64,000 bases of DNA from Imhoffiella fuscus (GCF_042682685.1 NZ_JBHUHX010000013.1:43654-107653); one strand, 5' to 3'; counted from the first letter of the stretch, positions 17,539 through 27,487 are shown. Numbers and translations are program-made. Notes: generated by a model from the sequence alone, not told the origin.

Positions 17539-18540
17539 TTACTTAGTCACGAACTCGACCAATCGCAGCATGTTGCAGGTGTAGCCGTATTCGTTGTCGT
17601 ACCAGGCGACGACCTTGATGAAGGTGCCGTCCAGCGCGATGCCGGCCCCTGAGTCGAAGATGGATGGGTTGCCGCAGCCACGGAAGTCGGTCGAGACGAC
17701 CTTCTCGTCGGTGTAGGCCAGTACGCCAGCCAGGTCGCCGGATTCGGAGGCGGTCTTCATGGCGGCGCAGATGTCTTCGTACTTGGCGTCCTTGTTCAGT
17801 TCGACGGTGAGGTCGACGACCGAGACGTCGGAGGTGGGCACGCGGAAGGACATGCCGGTCAGCTTGCCGTTGAGCTCGGGCAGCACCTTGCCGACCGCCT
17901 TGGCTGCTCCGGTGGAGGAGGGGATGATGTTCTCCAGGATGCCGCGTCCACCGCGCCAGTCCTTCATCGAGGGGCCGTCGACGGTCTTCTGGGTGGCGGT
18001 GGCGGCGTGGACCGTGGTCATGAGGCCGCGTTTGATGCCCCAGTTGTCGTGCAGCACCTTGGCCACCGGGGCCAGGCAGTTGGTGGTGCAGGAGGCGGCC
18101 GAGAGGATGGCCTGGCCGTCGTAGTCTTTGTGGTTGACGCCGTAGACGAACATGGGGGTTGCGTCCTTCGACGGTGCGCTCTGCACGACCTTCTTGGCAC
18201 CGGCGTCGAGGTGCTTCTGGCAGGACTCGGTGGTCAGGAAGAAGCCGGTGGATTCGATGACCAGCTCGGCACCGACCTCGTCCCACTTGAGGTTGGCGGG
18301 ATCCCGTTCGGCGGTCAGGCGGATCTTCTTGCCATTGACGATCATGGTGTTGCCGTCGACGGCGATGTCGCCCGGGAAGTTGCCGTGAACCGAGTCGTAC
18401 TTGAGCATGTAGGCCAGGTACTCGGGGTCGAGCAGGTCGTTGATGGCAACGACTTCGATCTCGGAAAACTCCTTGGTGATAGCGCGGAACGCCATGCGAC
18501 CGATACGACCGAAACCATTGATGCCAACTTTGATGGTCAT
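17539..18540 (-). CDS. gap: Glyceraldehyde-3-phosphate dehydrogenase, type I
   Basis: A 333-residue NAD(P)-dependent enzyme. The Rossmann motif is VGINGFGRIGR, the catalytic Cys is in SAASCTTNCLAP, and the C-terminal WYDNEYGYTCNM is present. The residue after the second strand is not obviously diagnostic of NAD or NADP preference. ATG 18540 has AGGAG upstream. It is the second gene of the operon, 138 bp downstream of tkt, with a short hairpin in the gap, and is followed closely by the heptad-repeat hairpin. Confidence 0.97.
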   Translation of the reverse strand: MTIKVGINGFGRIGRMAFRAITKEFSEIEVVAINDLLDPEYLAYMLKYDSVHGNFPGDIAVDGNTMIVNGKKIRLTAERDPANLKWDEVGAELVIESTGFFLTTESCQKHLDAGAKKVVQSAPSKDATPMFVYGVNHKDYDGQAILSAASCTTNCLAPVAKVLHDNWGIKRGLMTTVHAATATQKTVDGPSMKDWRGGRGILENIIPSSTGAAKAVGKVLPELNGKLTGMSFRVPTSDVSVVDLTVELNKDAKYEDICAAMKTASESGDLAGVLAYTDEKVVSTDFRGCGNPSIFDSGAGIALDGTFIKVVAWYDNEYGYTCNMLRLVEFVTK

Positions 18541-18617
18541 GCGAGAAAACTCCTAGATAGATCGGAAATACAATTGTGACCCCAATGACGCCTCAGTTGC
18601 AGAATTGAGATCCGTTT

Positions 18618-18641
18618 GGATCGCCGGGGAATCGGCGATCC
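18618..18641 (-). other. Hairpin in the tkt-gap spacer
   Basis: A perfect 9-bp inverted repeat (GGATCGCCG at 18618-18626, CGGCGATCC at 18633-18641) with a 6-nt loop, 37 bp beyond the tkt stop codon. No U-tract follows on the reverse strand, so it may act in processing or mRNA stabilisation and not in termination. It is not made of the heptad repeat. Confidence 0.6.
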
Positions 18642-18678
18642 CATGCCTTCGGGGTCCTTGGTCGGGTTGGCGTAGGGG

Positions 18679-20685
18679 TCAGAGTACGCCCTTCACCGTC
18701 TCGACCAGCTTCTCGACGGTGAAGCCGAATTCCTTCATGAGCGCGCCGGCCGGGGCCGACTCGCCGAAGCGGTCGATGCCCAGCACGGCGCCCTGGCTGC
18801 CCACGTATTTCCACCAGCCGTCGGTGACTGCGGCCTCGACCGCGATGCGGGCGGTGACGGCCTTGGGCAGCACGGACTCCTTGTAGGCCGCGTCCTGGGC
18901 GTCGAAGGCATTGGTCGAGGGCATGGAGACGACGCGGATCGCTGTGTCGCTCATGGCCTCGGCCGCCTTGACCGCCAGATCCACCTCGGAGCCGGTGGCG
19001 ATGATGATGGCGTCCGGGGTGCCTTCGCAGTCGCGCAGCACGTAGCCTCCGCGTGCGATGTCCGCGATTTGAGCCTCGCTACGCGTCATGTGGGCCAGGT
19101 TCTGGCGCGAGAAGATGAGGCAGGAGGGACCGCTCTTGCGCTCGATGGCCAGCTTCCAGGAGACGGCCGACTCGACCGCGTCGCAGGGACGCCAGACGCT
19201 CATATTGGGAATCATGCGCAGGGTCGGAATCTGCTCGACCGGCTGATGGGTCGGACCGTCCTCGCCCAGGCCAATGGAGTCATGGGTATAGACGAAGATG
19301 GTGGGGATCTTCATCAGGGCCGCCATGCGCAGCGCGTTGCGCGCGTATTCCGAGAACATGAGGAAGGTCGCGCCGTAGGGGACGAAGCCGCCGTGCAGTG
19401 CGATGCCGTTCATGATGGCGGACATGCCGAATTCACGTACCCCATAGAAGACGTAGTTGCCCGAGGCGTCCTTCGGGGCGATGCCCTTGCAGCCCTTCCA
19501 CAGTGTCAGATTGGAGCCAGCCAGGTCGGCCGAGCCGCCGAGCAGTTCGGGCAGCAGGGGGCCAAAGCCGTTGAGCGTGTTCTGCGAGGCCTTGCGCGAG
19601 GCGATGGTCTCGGCCTTCTCGACCACGGACGCGATGAAGGCGTCGGCCTTTTCGGACCAGTCGGCAGGCAGATCGCCGGACATGCGGCGTTTGAACTCGG
19701 CCGCCTCGGTCGGGTAGTCCTTGGCGTAGGCTGCAAACCGCTTGTCCCAGGACGCTTCCGCCGCCGCACCGCGCTCGCGGGCGTCCCAGTTCTGATAGAT
19801 GCTCTCTGGGATGACGAAGGGTGGATGATTCCAGCCCAGATTCTCGCGGGTCAGCGCGATCTCGTCCTCGCCCAGCGCGGCGCCGTGACACTCTTCCTTG
19901 CCCTGCTTGTTGGGCGAGCCGAAACCGATGATGGTCTGGCAGCAGATGAGGGTCGGCTTGTCGTCGATGGCGCGCGCCTGCTCGATCGCCGCCTTGACGG
20001 CCTCCGGATCGTGACCGTCGACCTTGGGGATGACGTGCCAGCCGTAGGCCTCGAAGCGCTTTGGGGTGTCGTCGAGGAACCAGCCGGGGGTGTCGCCATG
20101 GCCGCGCACCTCGCCGTCGATGGAGATGTTGTTGTCGTCGTAGAAGGCGATCAACTTGCCCAGCCCCAGGGCGCCGGCGAGCGAGCAGGCCTCGTGCGAG
20201 ATACCTTCCATCAGACAGCCGTCGCCCAGGAAGGCGTAGGTGTAATGATCGACGATCTCATGACCCGGCTTGTTGAACTGGGCCGCGAGGGTCTTCTCGG
20301 CCAGCGCCATGCCAACGGCGTTGGTGATGCCCTGTCCGAGCGGGCCGGTGGTGGTCTCGACGCCGGGCGCATAGCCGTACTCGGGGTGGCCAGGGGTCTT
20401 GGAGTGGAGCTGGCGGAACTGCTTGAGGTCCTCGATCCCGAGATCGTAGCCGGTCAGGTGCAGCAGGGAGTAGATCAGCATGGATCCGTGACCGTTGGAG
20501 AGCACGAAGCGGTCGCGGTCGGCCCAGTCCGGATTCGCGGGATTGTGGGTCATGAAGTCGTTCCACAGTACCTCGGCGATATCCGCCATTCCCATCGGTG
20601 CTCCTGGATGGCCTGAGTTGGCCTTCTGCACGGCGTCCATGGCGAGTGCTCGGATGGCATTTGCAAGTTCTTTGCGTGAGGACAT
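18679..20685 (-). CDS. tkt: Transketolase
   Basis: A 668-residue thiamine diphosphate enzyme moving two-carbon units in the Calvin cycle and pentose phosphate pathway. ATG 20685 was chosen because an excellent AGGAGG lies 6-12 nt upstream and MSSRKELANAIRALAMDAV is the family N-terminus; an upstream in-frame start would add 11 residues. Features include NSGHPGAPMG, the ThDP-binding GDGCLMEG-x-S segment, the pyrimidine-domain THDSIGLGEDGPTHQPVEQ and a conserved C-terminal IAVEAAVTDGWWKYVG. It is the first gene of the leftward carbon operon, so the operon promoter should be between 20700 and 21046. Confidence 0.97.
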   Translation of the reverse strand: MSSRKELANAIRALAMDAVQKANSGHPGAPMGMADIAEVLWNDFMTHNPANPDWADRDRFVLSNGHGSMLIYSLLHLTGYDLGIEDLKQFRQLHSKTPGHPEYGYAPGVETTTGPLGQGITNAVGMALAEKTLAAQFNKPGHEIVDHYTYAFLGDGCLMEGISHEACSLAGALGLGKLIAFYDDNNISIDGEVRGHGDTPGWFLDDTPKRFEAYGWHVIPKVDGHDPEAVKAAIEQARAIDDKPTLICCQTIIGFGSPNKQGKEECHGAALGEDEIALTRENLGWNHPPFVIPESIYQNWDARERGAAAEASWDKRFAAYAKDYPTEAAEFKRRMSGDLPADWSEKADAFIASVVEKAETIASRKASQNTLNGFGPLLPELLGGSADLAGSNLTLWKGCKGIAPKDASGNYVFYGVREFGMSAIMNGIALHGGFVPYGATFLMFSEYARNALRMAALMKIPTIFVYTHDSIGLGEDGPTHQPVEQIPTLRMIPNMSVWRPCDAVESAVSWKLAIERKSGPSCLIFSRQNLAHMTRSEAQIADIARGGYVLRDCEGTPDAIIIATGSEVDLAVKAAEAMSDTAIRVVSMPSTNAFDAQDAAYKESVLPKAVTARIAVEAAVTDGWWKYVGSQGAVLGIDRFGESAPAGALMKEFGFTVEKLVETVKGVL

Positions 20686-21046
20686 GGGCCCCTCCTGAAG
20701 ATTGATGACGGTGACCAAAGCGTTACGCTGGCCGCAGCCGTCCGCGACCTGTGGGAGACAGGGGCGTCGAGACGGGTGGTGACGCAGCGTCGGAAAGTGG
20801 TTCGTGGGCTCGCATCCGCGTCTGGCGCGGTCGTTGTTCTTGGTGTCGAGTGCTTGTCTGCGCGAGCGAGATTGTCCAGCCTTTCTGTCTTCGATGAACG
20901 CCCATTCTGGACCAAAACAAAAGGCTTGGATCCAGGAATCGAAACAGGCGTATCGTCGTCGAAGGTTGTTTATGAGTTTCTAATATTAAGAATTGGCGGC
21001 GGAAATAGCCAGCCCTTTCCGCCGCCGCGTGTTCCATTCTTTGTGC
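20686..21046. other. tkt upstream region
   Basis: A gene-free 361-bp stretch upstream of tkt and downstream of the thioredoxin-like gene, both leftward. It should hold the promoter of the carbon operon, but I could not pick -35/-10 boxes with confidence. It contains the AGGAGG of tkt and, at its right end, the inverted repeat listed separately. No coding potential recognised. Confidence 0.5.
20995..21026 (-). terminator. Terminator-like hairpin after the thioredoxin-like gene
   Basis: A perfect 11-bp inverted repeat (GGCGGCGGAAA at 20995-21005, TTTCCGCCGCC at 21016-21026) with a 10-nt loop, 20 bp past the stop codon. The reverse strand after it is AU-rich (AATTCTTAATATT) without a clean U-run, so termination may be partial. 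Confidence 0.6.
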
Positions 21047-21604
21047 TCAGCGCTCTCGCCATTTGATGGAGCAGCCAATGCTGGGGATCTGGTCGGCCGG
21101 TCCCGAGCCGGTCTCGGCCACCTGTTTCATGGCCTCGAACAGGTCGCGGCGCACGTCGGGCGCGGCGGCCTCCTTGCGGCTGGCGTCTAGGCGTCCGCGG
21201 TATTGCAGGCCCAGATCGGCGTCGTAGCCGAAGAAGTCGGGCGTGCAGACGGCTCCGTAGGCCTGGGCGATCTCCTGGGTTTCGTCCAACAGATAGGGGA
21301 AGGGGAAGTCGAACTCCTCGGCGACCCGTTTCATGTTGTCGAACGAATCCTCAGGGTAGTCGGCGGTGTCGTTCGACATGATGGCAACGCAGCCGATGCT
21401 GAGTTTTGCCAGCTCGCGGGTGTCGCGCACAATCCGGTCGCGCACGGCCTTGACATAGGGGCAATGGTTGCAGATGAACATGACCAGGAGCCCGCGCTCG
21501 CCCTTGCATTGGTCGCGGGTCCAGGTCTTGCCGTCGACCCCTGGGAGGGCGAAGTCGGGAGCGGGGAGTCCGAAGTCGCAGACGGGTGTTTCGGTCGAAG
21601 CCAT
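21047..21604 (-). CDS. Thioredoxin-family (AhpC/TSA-redoxin-like) protein
   Basis: A 185-residue protein with the thioredoxin-like fold of the TlpA/redoxin group. The active-site motif is CNHC in FICNHCPYVKAV, which resembles CxxC thiol oxidoreductases; the preceding PAPDFALPGVDGKTW is the typical redoxin N-terminus. No signal peptide or membrane anchor is visible, so it is likely cytoplasmic. Family members are usually annotated thioredoxin family protein, with unknown partner. It is transcribed away from metK (176 bp to the metK start), so the shared region should contain divergent promoters. Confidence 0.85.
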   Translation of the reverse strand: MASTETPVCDFGLPAPDFALPGVDGKTWTRDQCKGERGLLVMFICNHCPYVKAVRDRIVRDTRELAKLSIGCVAIMSNDTADYPEDSFDNMKRVAEEFDFPFPYLLDETQEIAQAYGAVCTPDFFGYDADLGLQYRGRLDASRKEAAAPDVRRDLFEAMKQVAETGSGPADQIPSIGCSIKWRER

Positions 21605-21780
21605 GCAGAACCTCCGAGTGGGTTGGTAGGTTACCAGCTTGCTTGCATGTTAACGGAATGGCGGACGATTCCAAATACATTAGGCGGGTGCCCGGGTTTT
21701 CCGTCGTGTTGCAAGGGGGTATCATGCGCCGCTTCATTCAATGCGCCTCGCGGCGCCCAGATTCAGGTCTCGATCCATCT

Positions 21781-22971
<1,191 letters not shown>

Positions 22972-22984
22972 GGGCGTCGAGTAG

Positions 22985-23010
22985 GGCGGAATAGCGCGGC
23001 CTATTCCGCC
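22985..23010 (+). other. Hairpin after metK
   Basis: Perfect 9-bp inverted repeat (GGCGGAATA 22985-22993, TATTCCGCC 23002-23010) with an 8-nt loop, 13 bp after the metK stop codon. There is no U-run after it, so it may be a stability element or a weak terminator separating metK from the riboswitch-controlled ahcY transcript. Confidence 0.55.
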
Positions 23011-23085
23011 GTATGGGGCATCGATGCATCGATTTAACGCAAAAGGTCGCATCTAACGCGTTCTAAACTGCACCAAACCTTTTCG

Positions 23086-23164
23086 CCGAGGAGCGTTGCG
23101 ACCCGGATCCTCAGGATCTTGGCCAGGCTCGGTGATGGGGTCGACATTTCCAACGGCGCTCACT
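23086..23164 (+). promoter_or_regulatory. S-adenosylhomocysteine (SAH) riboswitch
   Basis: The sequence matches the SAH aptamer: CCGAGGAGCG at 23086-23095, GCCAGGCTCGG at 23122-23132 and AACGGCGCTCAC at 23152-23163. P1 pairs CCGAG (23086-23090) with CTCGG (23128-23132). GATCC-TCA-GGATC forms an internal hairpin. The pseudoknot pairs GAGCG (23091-23095) with CGCTC (23157-23161). It lies 25 nt before the ahcY start. Known members switch on ahcY when SAH accumulates. Confidence 0.92.
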
Positions 23165-23189
23165 CACGTTCTATCGAGGGTTGATTCAC

Positions 23190-24596
23190 ATGAGTGAGTT
23201 CACTGATTACAAGGTTGCCGACATCTCCCTGGCCGGTTTCGGCCGCAAGGAGCTGAACATCGCCGAGACCGAGATGCCGGGTCTCATGGCGGTCCGCAAG
23301 AAGTACGCCGCTGACAAGCCGCTGGCCGGCGCCCGCATCACCGGCAGTCTGCACATGACCATCCAGACCGCCGTGCTGATCGAGACCTTGGTCGAGCTCG
23401 GTGCCGAGGTGCGCTGGTGTTCCTGCAACATCTTCTCCACCCAGGACCATGCCGCTGCCGCTATCGCTGCAGCCGGCATCCCGGTCTATGCCTGGAAGGG
23501 CGAGACCCTGGAAGAGTACTGGTGGTGCACCGAGCAGGTGCTCAACTGGCCCGACGGCAAGGGTCCGAACATGATCCTCGACGACGGCGGTGATGCCACC
23601 CTGCTGGTCCACAAGGGCGTCGACTACGAGAAGGCCGGTTCCGTGCCCGCGCCGACCGCAGACGACAACGAGGAATGGACCGCCGTGCTGGGCGTGCTGG
23701 GCCGCACCTTCGAGCGCGACAACCAGCACTGGCACAAGATCGCCGCCGACATCAAGGGCGTGACCGAGGAGACCACCACCGGCGTGCACCGTCTCTACGA
23801 GATGGCCAAAGCCGGGACCCTGCTGTTCCCCGCCATCAACGTCAACGACTCGGTCACCAAGTCCAAGTTCGACAACCTCTACGGTTGCCGCGAGTCGCTG
23901 GTCGACGGCATCAAGCGTGCGACCGACGTCATGATCGCCGGCAAGATCGCCATGGTTTGCGGCTACGGCGATGTCGGCAAGGGCTGCGCCCAGTCGCTGC
24001 GCGGACTGGGTGCGACCGTCTGGGTCTCCGAGATCGACCCCATCTGCGCGCTGCAGGCGGCGATGGAGGGCTATCGCGTGGTGACCATGGAGGATGCCGC
24101 GCCGGTCGCCGACATCTTCGTGACCACCACGGGCAACAAGAACATCATCACCCACGACCACATGGCGGCGATGAAGAATCAGGCCATCGTCTGCAACATC
24201 GGCCATTTCGACAACGAGATCGATATCGCCAGCGTCAGCAAGTACGAGTGGGAGGAGATCAAGCCTCAGGTCGATCACATCATCTTCCCCGACGGCAAGC
24301 GCATCATCATGCTGGCCCAGGGACGTCTGGTGAACCTGGGCTGCGCGACCGGCCATCCGAGCTTCGTCATGTCCAACAGTTTCACCAATCAGGTGCTGGC
24401 GCAGATCGAACTCTTCACCAAGACCGCCGAATATCCGATCGGCGTCTACGTGCTGCCCAAGCATCTCGACGAGGACGTGGCGCGTCTGCATCTGGAAAAG
24501 ATCGGCGCCAAGCTGACGGTGCTGAGCAAGGAGCAGGCGGACTACATCGGCGTGCCGGTCGAGGGTCCCTACAAGCCGGATCACTATCGGTATTAG
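23190..24596 (+). CDS. ahcY: Adenosylhomocysteinase (SAH hydrolase)
   Basis: A 468-residue NAD-dependent enzyme hydrolysing S-adenosylhomocysteine to adenosine and homocysteine, removing the inhibitor of methyltransferases. ATG 23190 has CGAGGG 9 nt upstream; an in-frame TTG at 23181 abuts that site and is rejected. Family motifs include ARITGSLHMTIQTAVLIETL, CGYGDVGKGCAQ (NAD binding) and the C-terminal KPDHYRY. It has the 40-residue insertion common in proteobacterial enzymes. It is controlled by the SAH riboswitch and followed by metF across a heptad-repeat junction, giving an SAH-to-methionine recycling unit. Confidence 0.97.
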   Translation: MSEFTDYKVADISLAGFGRKELNIAETEMPGLMAVRKKYAADKPLAGARITGSLHMTIQTAVLIETLVELGAEVRWCSCNIFSTQDHAAAAIAAAGIPVYAWKGETLEEYWWCTEQVLNWPDGKGPNMILDDGGDATLLVHKGVDYEKAGSVPAPTADDNEEWTAVLGVLGRTFERDNQHWHKIAADIKGVTEETTTGVHRLYEMAKAGTLLFPAINVNDSVTKSKFDNLYGCRESLVDGIKRATDVMIAGKIAMVCGYGDVGKGCAQSLRGLGATVWVSEIDPICALQAAMEGYRVVTMEDAAPVADIFVTTTGNKNIITHDHMAAMKNQAIVCNIGHFDNEIDIASVSKYEWEEIKPQVDHIIFPDGKRIIMLAQGRLVNLGCATGHPSFVMSNSFTNQVLAQIELFTKTAEYPIGVYVLPKHLDEDVARLHLEKIGAKLTVLSKEQADYIGVPVEGPYKPDHYRY

Positions 24597-24599
24597 GGA

Positions 24600-24789
24600 G
24601 CTCCCAGCTTCCAGCGATCAGCCTCCAGCCAGCGTCTCGTTCGACGCTGGCTGCGTGGCTGCAATCCGGCCCTATGATGCCCCCCCAGGGCAAGTGTAGG
24701 GCGCTTGACCATCTGGGCCTTCAGTCTTTGGCGGTGGTCCGGCAGCCGCTCGTGTTGCTGGCCGCTGGAGGCTGGAGGCTGGAGGCTGA
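24600..24789. repeat. Heptad-repeat element, ahcY-metF junction
   Basis: CAGC-type heptads at 24604-24634 begin just after the ahcY stop. GCTGG-type heptads at 24758-24789 (including three GCTGGAG copies) end 3 nt before the metF ATG. In between, CAGCCAGCGTC and GACGCTGGCTG form a local 11-bp hairpin. GGAGG at 24781-24785, the Shine-Dalgarno of metF, is the last repeat. The 20-mer at 24611-24630 is the exact reverse complement of 16172-16191. Confidence 0.9.
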
Positions 24790-24792
24790 CCT

Positions 24793-25656
24793 ATGTCGAC
24801 TGACACACCCATCTACAGCGTCGAGCTCTTCCCTCCGAAGACGCCGGAGGGCATGGAGAAGCTCAAGCTCGAAATCCCCAAGATCAACGCGCTCGGCCCC
24901 GCCTATTTCTCCGTGACCTACGGGGCTGGCGGTTCGACCCGCGACGGCACCTTCGAGACCGTGAACTGGCTTTGCAGTCAGGGCATCGACACGGCACCGC
25001 ATCTCGCCTGCATCGGTTCCAGTCGGAAGGAGGTGAGCGAGATTTTGGCCTACTACCGCGAGCAGGGCATTCGTCGGCTGGTTGCGCTCCGTGGCGACAT
25101 GCCGTCCGGCATGGGGGCGGGGAACGGCGGCGATTTTCGCTATGCCAACGAACTCGTCAGCTTCGTGCGCGCCGAATTCGGCGATGCCTTCCACATCGAG
25201 GTGGCGGCCTATCCCGAGTATCACCCGCAGTCCGGCAGTCCGTCGCGCGACCTGGAGAATTTCAAGCGCAAGGTCGAGGCGGGCGCCGACGCAGCCATCA
25301 CCCAGTATTTCTACAACGCCGACGCCTATTTCGGCTTCCTCGAATCCTGCCGGCGGGTCGGGATCGAGATTCCCATCATCCCCGGCGTCATGCCCATCAC
25401 CAACTACACCCAGTTGGCGCGCTTCTCGGACGCCTGCGGCGCCGAGATTCCGCGTTGGATCCGTCGGCGTCTGGAAGGTTATGCGGACGATGTCGAAAGC
25501 ATTCGTGCATTCGGACACGAGGTGGTGGCGAATCTCTGCCGCCATCTGATCGAGGGCGGTGCGCCAGGGCTGCACTTCTACACCATGAATCAATCCGGTT
25601 CCGTCACGCGACTCTGGAAGGATTTGGGTTTGCCGCTCGCGCCGAACCAGGGCTGA
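24793..25656 (+). CDS. metF: Methylenetetrahydrofolate reductase
   Basis: A 287-residue flavoenzyme reducing 5,10-methylene- to 5-methyl-tetrahydrofolate, the methyl donor for methionine synthesis. The N-terminus VELFPPKTPEGMEKL, the active-site segment VTYGAGGSTRDGT, RGDMP, and ITQYFYNADAYF are family features. ATG 24793 has GGAGG 7 nt upstream, supplied by a heptad repeat. It lies downstream of ahcY in the same direction and before a strong terminator, completing the local methyl cycle with metK and ahcY; no methionine synthase is in the window. Confidence 0.96.
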   Translation: MSTDTPIYSVELFPPKTPEGMEKLKLEIPKINALGPAYFSVTYGAGGSTRDGTFETVNWLCSQGIDTAPHLACIGSSRKEVSEILAYYREQGIRRLVALRGDMPSGMGAGNGGDFRYANELVSFVRAEFGDAFHIEVAAYPEYHPQSGSPSRDLENFKRKVEAGADAAITQYFYNADAYFGFLESCRRVGIEIPIIPGVMPITNYTQLARFSDACGAEIPRWIRRRLEGYADDVESIRAFGHEVVANLCRHLIEGGAPGLHFYTMNQSGSVTRLWKDLGLPLAPNQG

Positions 25657-25812
25657 GTCGGGCATCGACGGTTTCGGTTGCGATGCAACAAACATTTGGA
25701 GGGTGCGGGCACGATTCGTCAGTTTTTCGTTGCCCATTGCGAATTCGCAAGTCCTTCGGTTTCGCCGGTTGATACTCTTTTTCCCGCGAAATCATCCACT
25801 CCTCCTTTGGAA

Positions 25813-25843
25813 GCCGCCCACTCCTTTTGGGGCGGCTTTTTTT
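25813..25843 (+). terminator. Rho-independent terminator after metF
   Basis: Perfect 7-bp stem GCCGCCC (25813-25819) / GGGCGGC (25830-25836) with a 10-nt loop, then seven T (25837-25843). It is about 157 bp after the metF stop codon and ends the ahcY-metF transcript. Confidence 0.9.
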
Positions 25844-25937
25844 CTTTGCGCGACGCTACGAGCGCGCATCGTCCGCTTTCACCCTGCGGGTAAATCCTCT
25901 CTCCATCGATCGATGCCCAACTGGGCTGTCTCAACAT

Positions 25938-25964
25938 GCTGGCGGCTGGCGGCTGGAAGCTTGG
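25938..25964 (+). repeat. Single-arm heptad repeat before the MFS gene
   Basis: Three heptads, GCTGGCG, GCTGGCG and GCTGGAA, followed by GCTTGG. This is the GCTGG-type arm only; no CAGC-type partner arm was found nearby. It lies about 90 bp before the MFS start and belongs to the same repeat family as the elements between the carbon operon genes. Confidence 0.75.
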
Positions 25965-26054
25965 TCATAGGCGTGGCCGGCGTCTGATGGAATAATCTCG
26001 GCCTCGTTCTTCAATATCCATTTGCACGCCCTCAGTGGCCCGAGATCACACCCT

Positions 26055-27359
26055 ATGCCCGACCTCGACCGAAGCTACCGGATCGGCCCGATCCTTCTTG
26101 CGCCGACGATCCTTCCGCGTCACGGCTGGACCTTCCTGGTCGCCGCCTTTTTCTCGATTGGTCTCATGATCTTCATCTCGATCGGTCAGACCTACATCCT
26201 CAACGAGCATCTGGGAATCCCTGAGTCGATTCAGGGGGCGATCAGCGGCAATCTGGTCTTCCTCACCGAGATCGTCACGCTCCTGCTGTTCCTGCCTGGC
26301 GGGATTCTCATGGACCGGATCGGTCGGCGGCCAGTCTACGTCGCTGGATTTCTGGTTCTGGCGCTGACCTACGTTCTCTATCCGCTCGCCGAGTCGGTCG
26401 AGGCCCTCTATGTCTATCGGCTCATCTATGCCGTTGGCGTGGTCGCGGTCGCTGGCGGTCTCTCGACCGTGCTGGCCGATTACCCGGCGGAGTGTTCGCG
26501 TGGCAAGCTGGTCGCGATGGTGGGCTTTTTGAGCGGGCTCGGGGTCGTCTTCATCAGTCAGGGCTTCGGCGCCTTGCCGAAGTTGTTCGTCGGGATGGGG
26601 CTCGATGGTGTTGCGGCGGGGCGCTTGGCCCATTTCATCGTCGCAGCGCTCTGCGTGATCGTCGCCATGATCGTCTTCTGGGGGCTGAAGCCCGGCATCC
26701 CGATTCGTCACGAAGACCGCCCCTCGGTGCGCGAGCTCTTCGTGGGCGGCTTTTCGCATGCGCGCAATCCGCGCATTTTGCTGGCCTATCTGGCCGCCTT
26801 CATCGCGCGTGGCGATCAGTCGGTCAATGCGACCTTTCTGATCCTATGGGGTACGCTTGCTGGCAAGGCGGCGGGGTTGGAGCCGGCGGCGGCTGTGGTC
26901 AGCGGCACGCTCATCTTTGTCGTGGCGCAGATTGCGGCCTTGGTGTGGGCGCCGATCCTGGGGCCGTTGCTGGACCGCCTGGACCGTGTCACGGCGCTCG
27001 CCGTCTGCATGGGGCTGGCGGCGCTCGGCAATCTTGCGCTCCTGGTGCTGGACGATCCGCTCGCCACGTCGGGGCTCGTCTTCTTCATCCTGCTCGGGAT
27101 CGGCCAGATCAGCGTCTATCTCGGCGGTCAGTCGCTGATCGGGCAGGAGGCGCCGACCGCTCAGCGCGGCTCCGTGCTTGGTGCCTTCAACGTGGCGGGA
27201 GCGATCGGTATTCTGATCATCACCTTCATCGGTGGCCATCTTTTCGATCAGATCGATCCGCGTGCGCCCTTCGTCGTCGTGGGTGTGATCAACCTGCTGT
27301 TGTTGGTGGCGAGCGTCTATGTGCGCGTCCGGCATCCGGCGCCTGTGGGTAGGTCATAA
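26055..27359 (+). CDS. Major facilitator superfamily transporter
   Basis: A 434-residue membrane protein with about 12 hydrophobic segments, for example FLVAAFFSIGLMIFISIG near the start and GILIITFIGG near the end. The MFS loop 2-3 signature is visible as GGILMDRIGRRPVYVAGF. The substrate cannot be told from sequence. ATG 26055 was preferred to an in-frame TTG at 26022, which would add 11 polar residues; neither has a strong Shine-Dalgarno. It stands alone: a terminator ends the preceding operon and a bidirectional terminator follows. It probably acts as a proton-coupled exporter or importer in the inner membrane (inference from family). Confidence 0.85.
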   Translation: MPDLDRSYRIGPILLAPTILPRHGWTFLVAAFFSIGLMIFISIGQTYILNEHLGIPESIQGAISGNLVFLTEIVTLLLFLPGGILMDRIGRRPVYVAGFLVLALTYVLYPLAESVEALYVYRLIYAVGVVAVAGGLSTVLADYPAECSRGKLVAMVGFLSGLGVVFISQGFGALPKLFVGMGLDGVAAGRLAHFIVAALCVIVAMIVFWGLKPGIPIRHEDRPSVRELFVGGFSHARNPRILLAYLAAFIARGDQSVNATFLILWGTLAGKAAGLEPAAAVVSGTLIFVVAQIAALVWAPILGPLLDRLDRVTALAVCMGLAALGNLALLVLDDPLATSGLVFFILLGIGQISVYLGGQSLIGQEAPTAQRGSVLGAFNVAGAIGILIITFIGGHLFDQIDPRAPFVVVGVINLLLLVASVYVRVRHPAPVGRS

Positions 27360-27362
27360 ACG

Positions 27363-27390
27363 AAAAAAGCCGGCCAAAGGCCGGCTTTTT
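27363..27390. terminator. Bidirectional terminator between the MFS gene and tRNA-Pro
   Basis: Stem GCCGGCC (27369-27375) / GGCCGGC (27379-27385) with an AAA loop, flanked by A6 on the left and T5 on the right. It can end both the forward MFS transcript and the leftward tRNA-Pro transcript. Confidence 0.9.
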
Positions 27391-27395
27391 GTTTT

Positions 27396-27472
27396 TGGTC
27401 GGGGTGACAGGATTCGAACCTGCGACTTCTGCCTCCCGAAGACAGCGCTCTACCAAGCTGAGCTACACCCCG
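27396..27472 (-). tRNA. tRNA-Pro (anticodon CGG)
   Basis: A 77-nt reverse-strand gene with encoded CCA. The acceptor stem CGGGGTG pairs with CACCCCG. The anticodon stem CTGTC/GGCAG closes the loop TTCGGGA, giving anticodon CGG, which reads CCG. The T-arm GTTCGAATC is standard. Confidence 0.95.
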
Positions 27473-27487
27473 AAATGGGTCTGACGA

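Larger units (their letters stand above)
25657..26054. other. Intergenic region between metF and the MFS gene
   Basis: A 398-bp gene-free stretch. It holds the metF terminator (25813-25843), a single-arm heptad repeat (25938-25964), and the upstream region of the transporter. No promoter could be chosen with confidence. Confidence 0.6.

Noticed and set aside
21605..21780. SAM riboswitch before metK
   Set aside because: I could not match the region to any known SAM aptamer by its conserved core motifs or stems.
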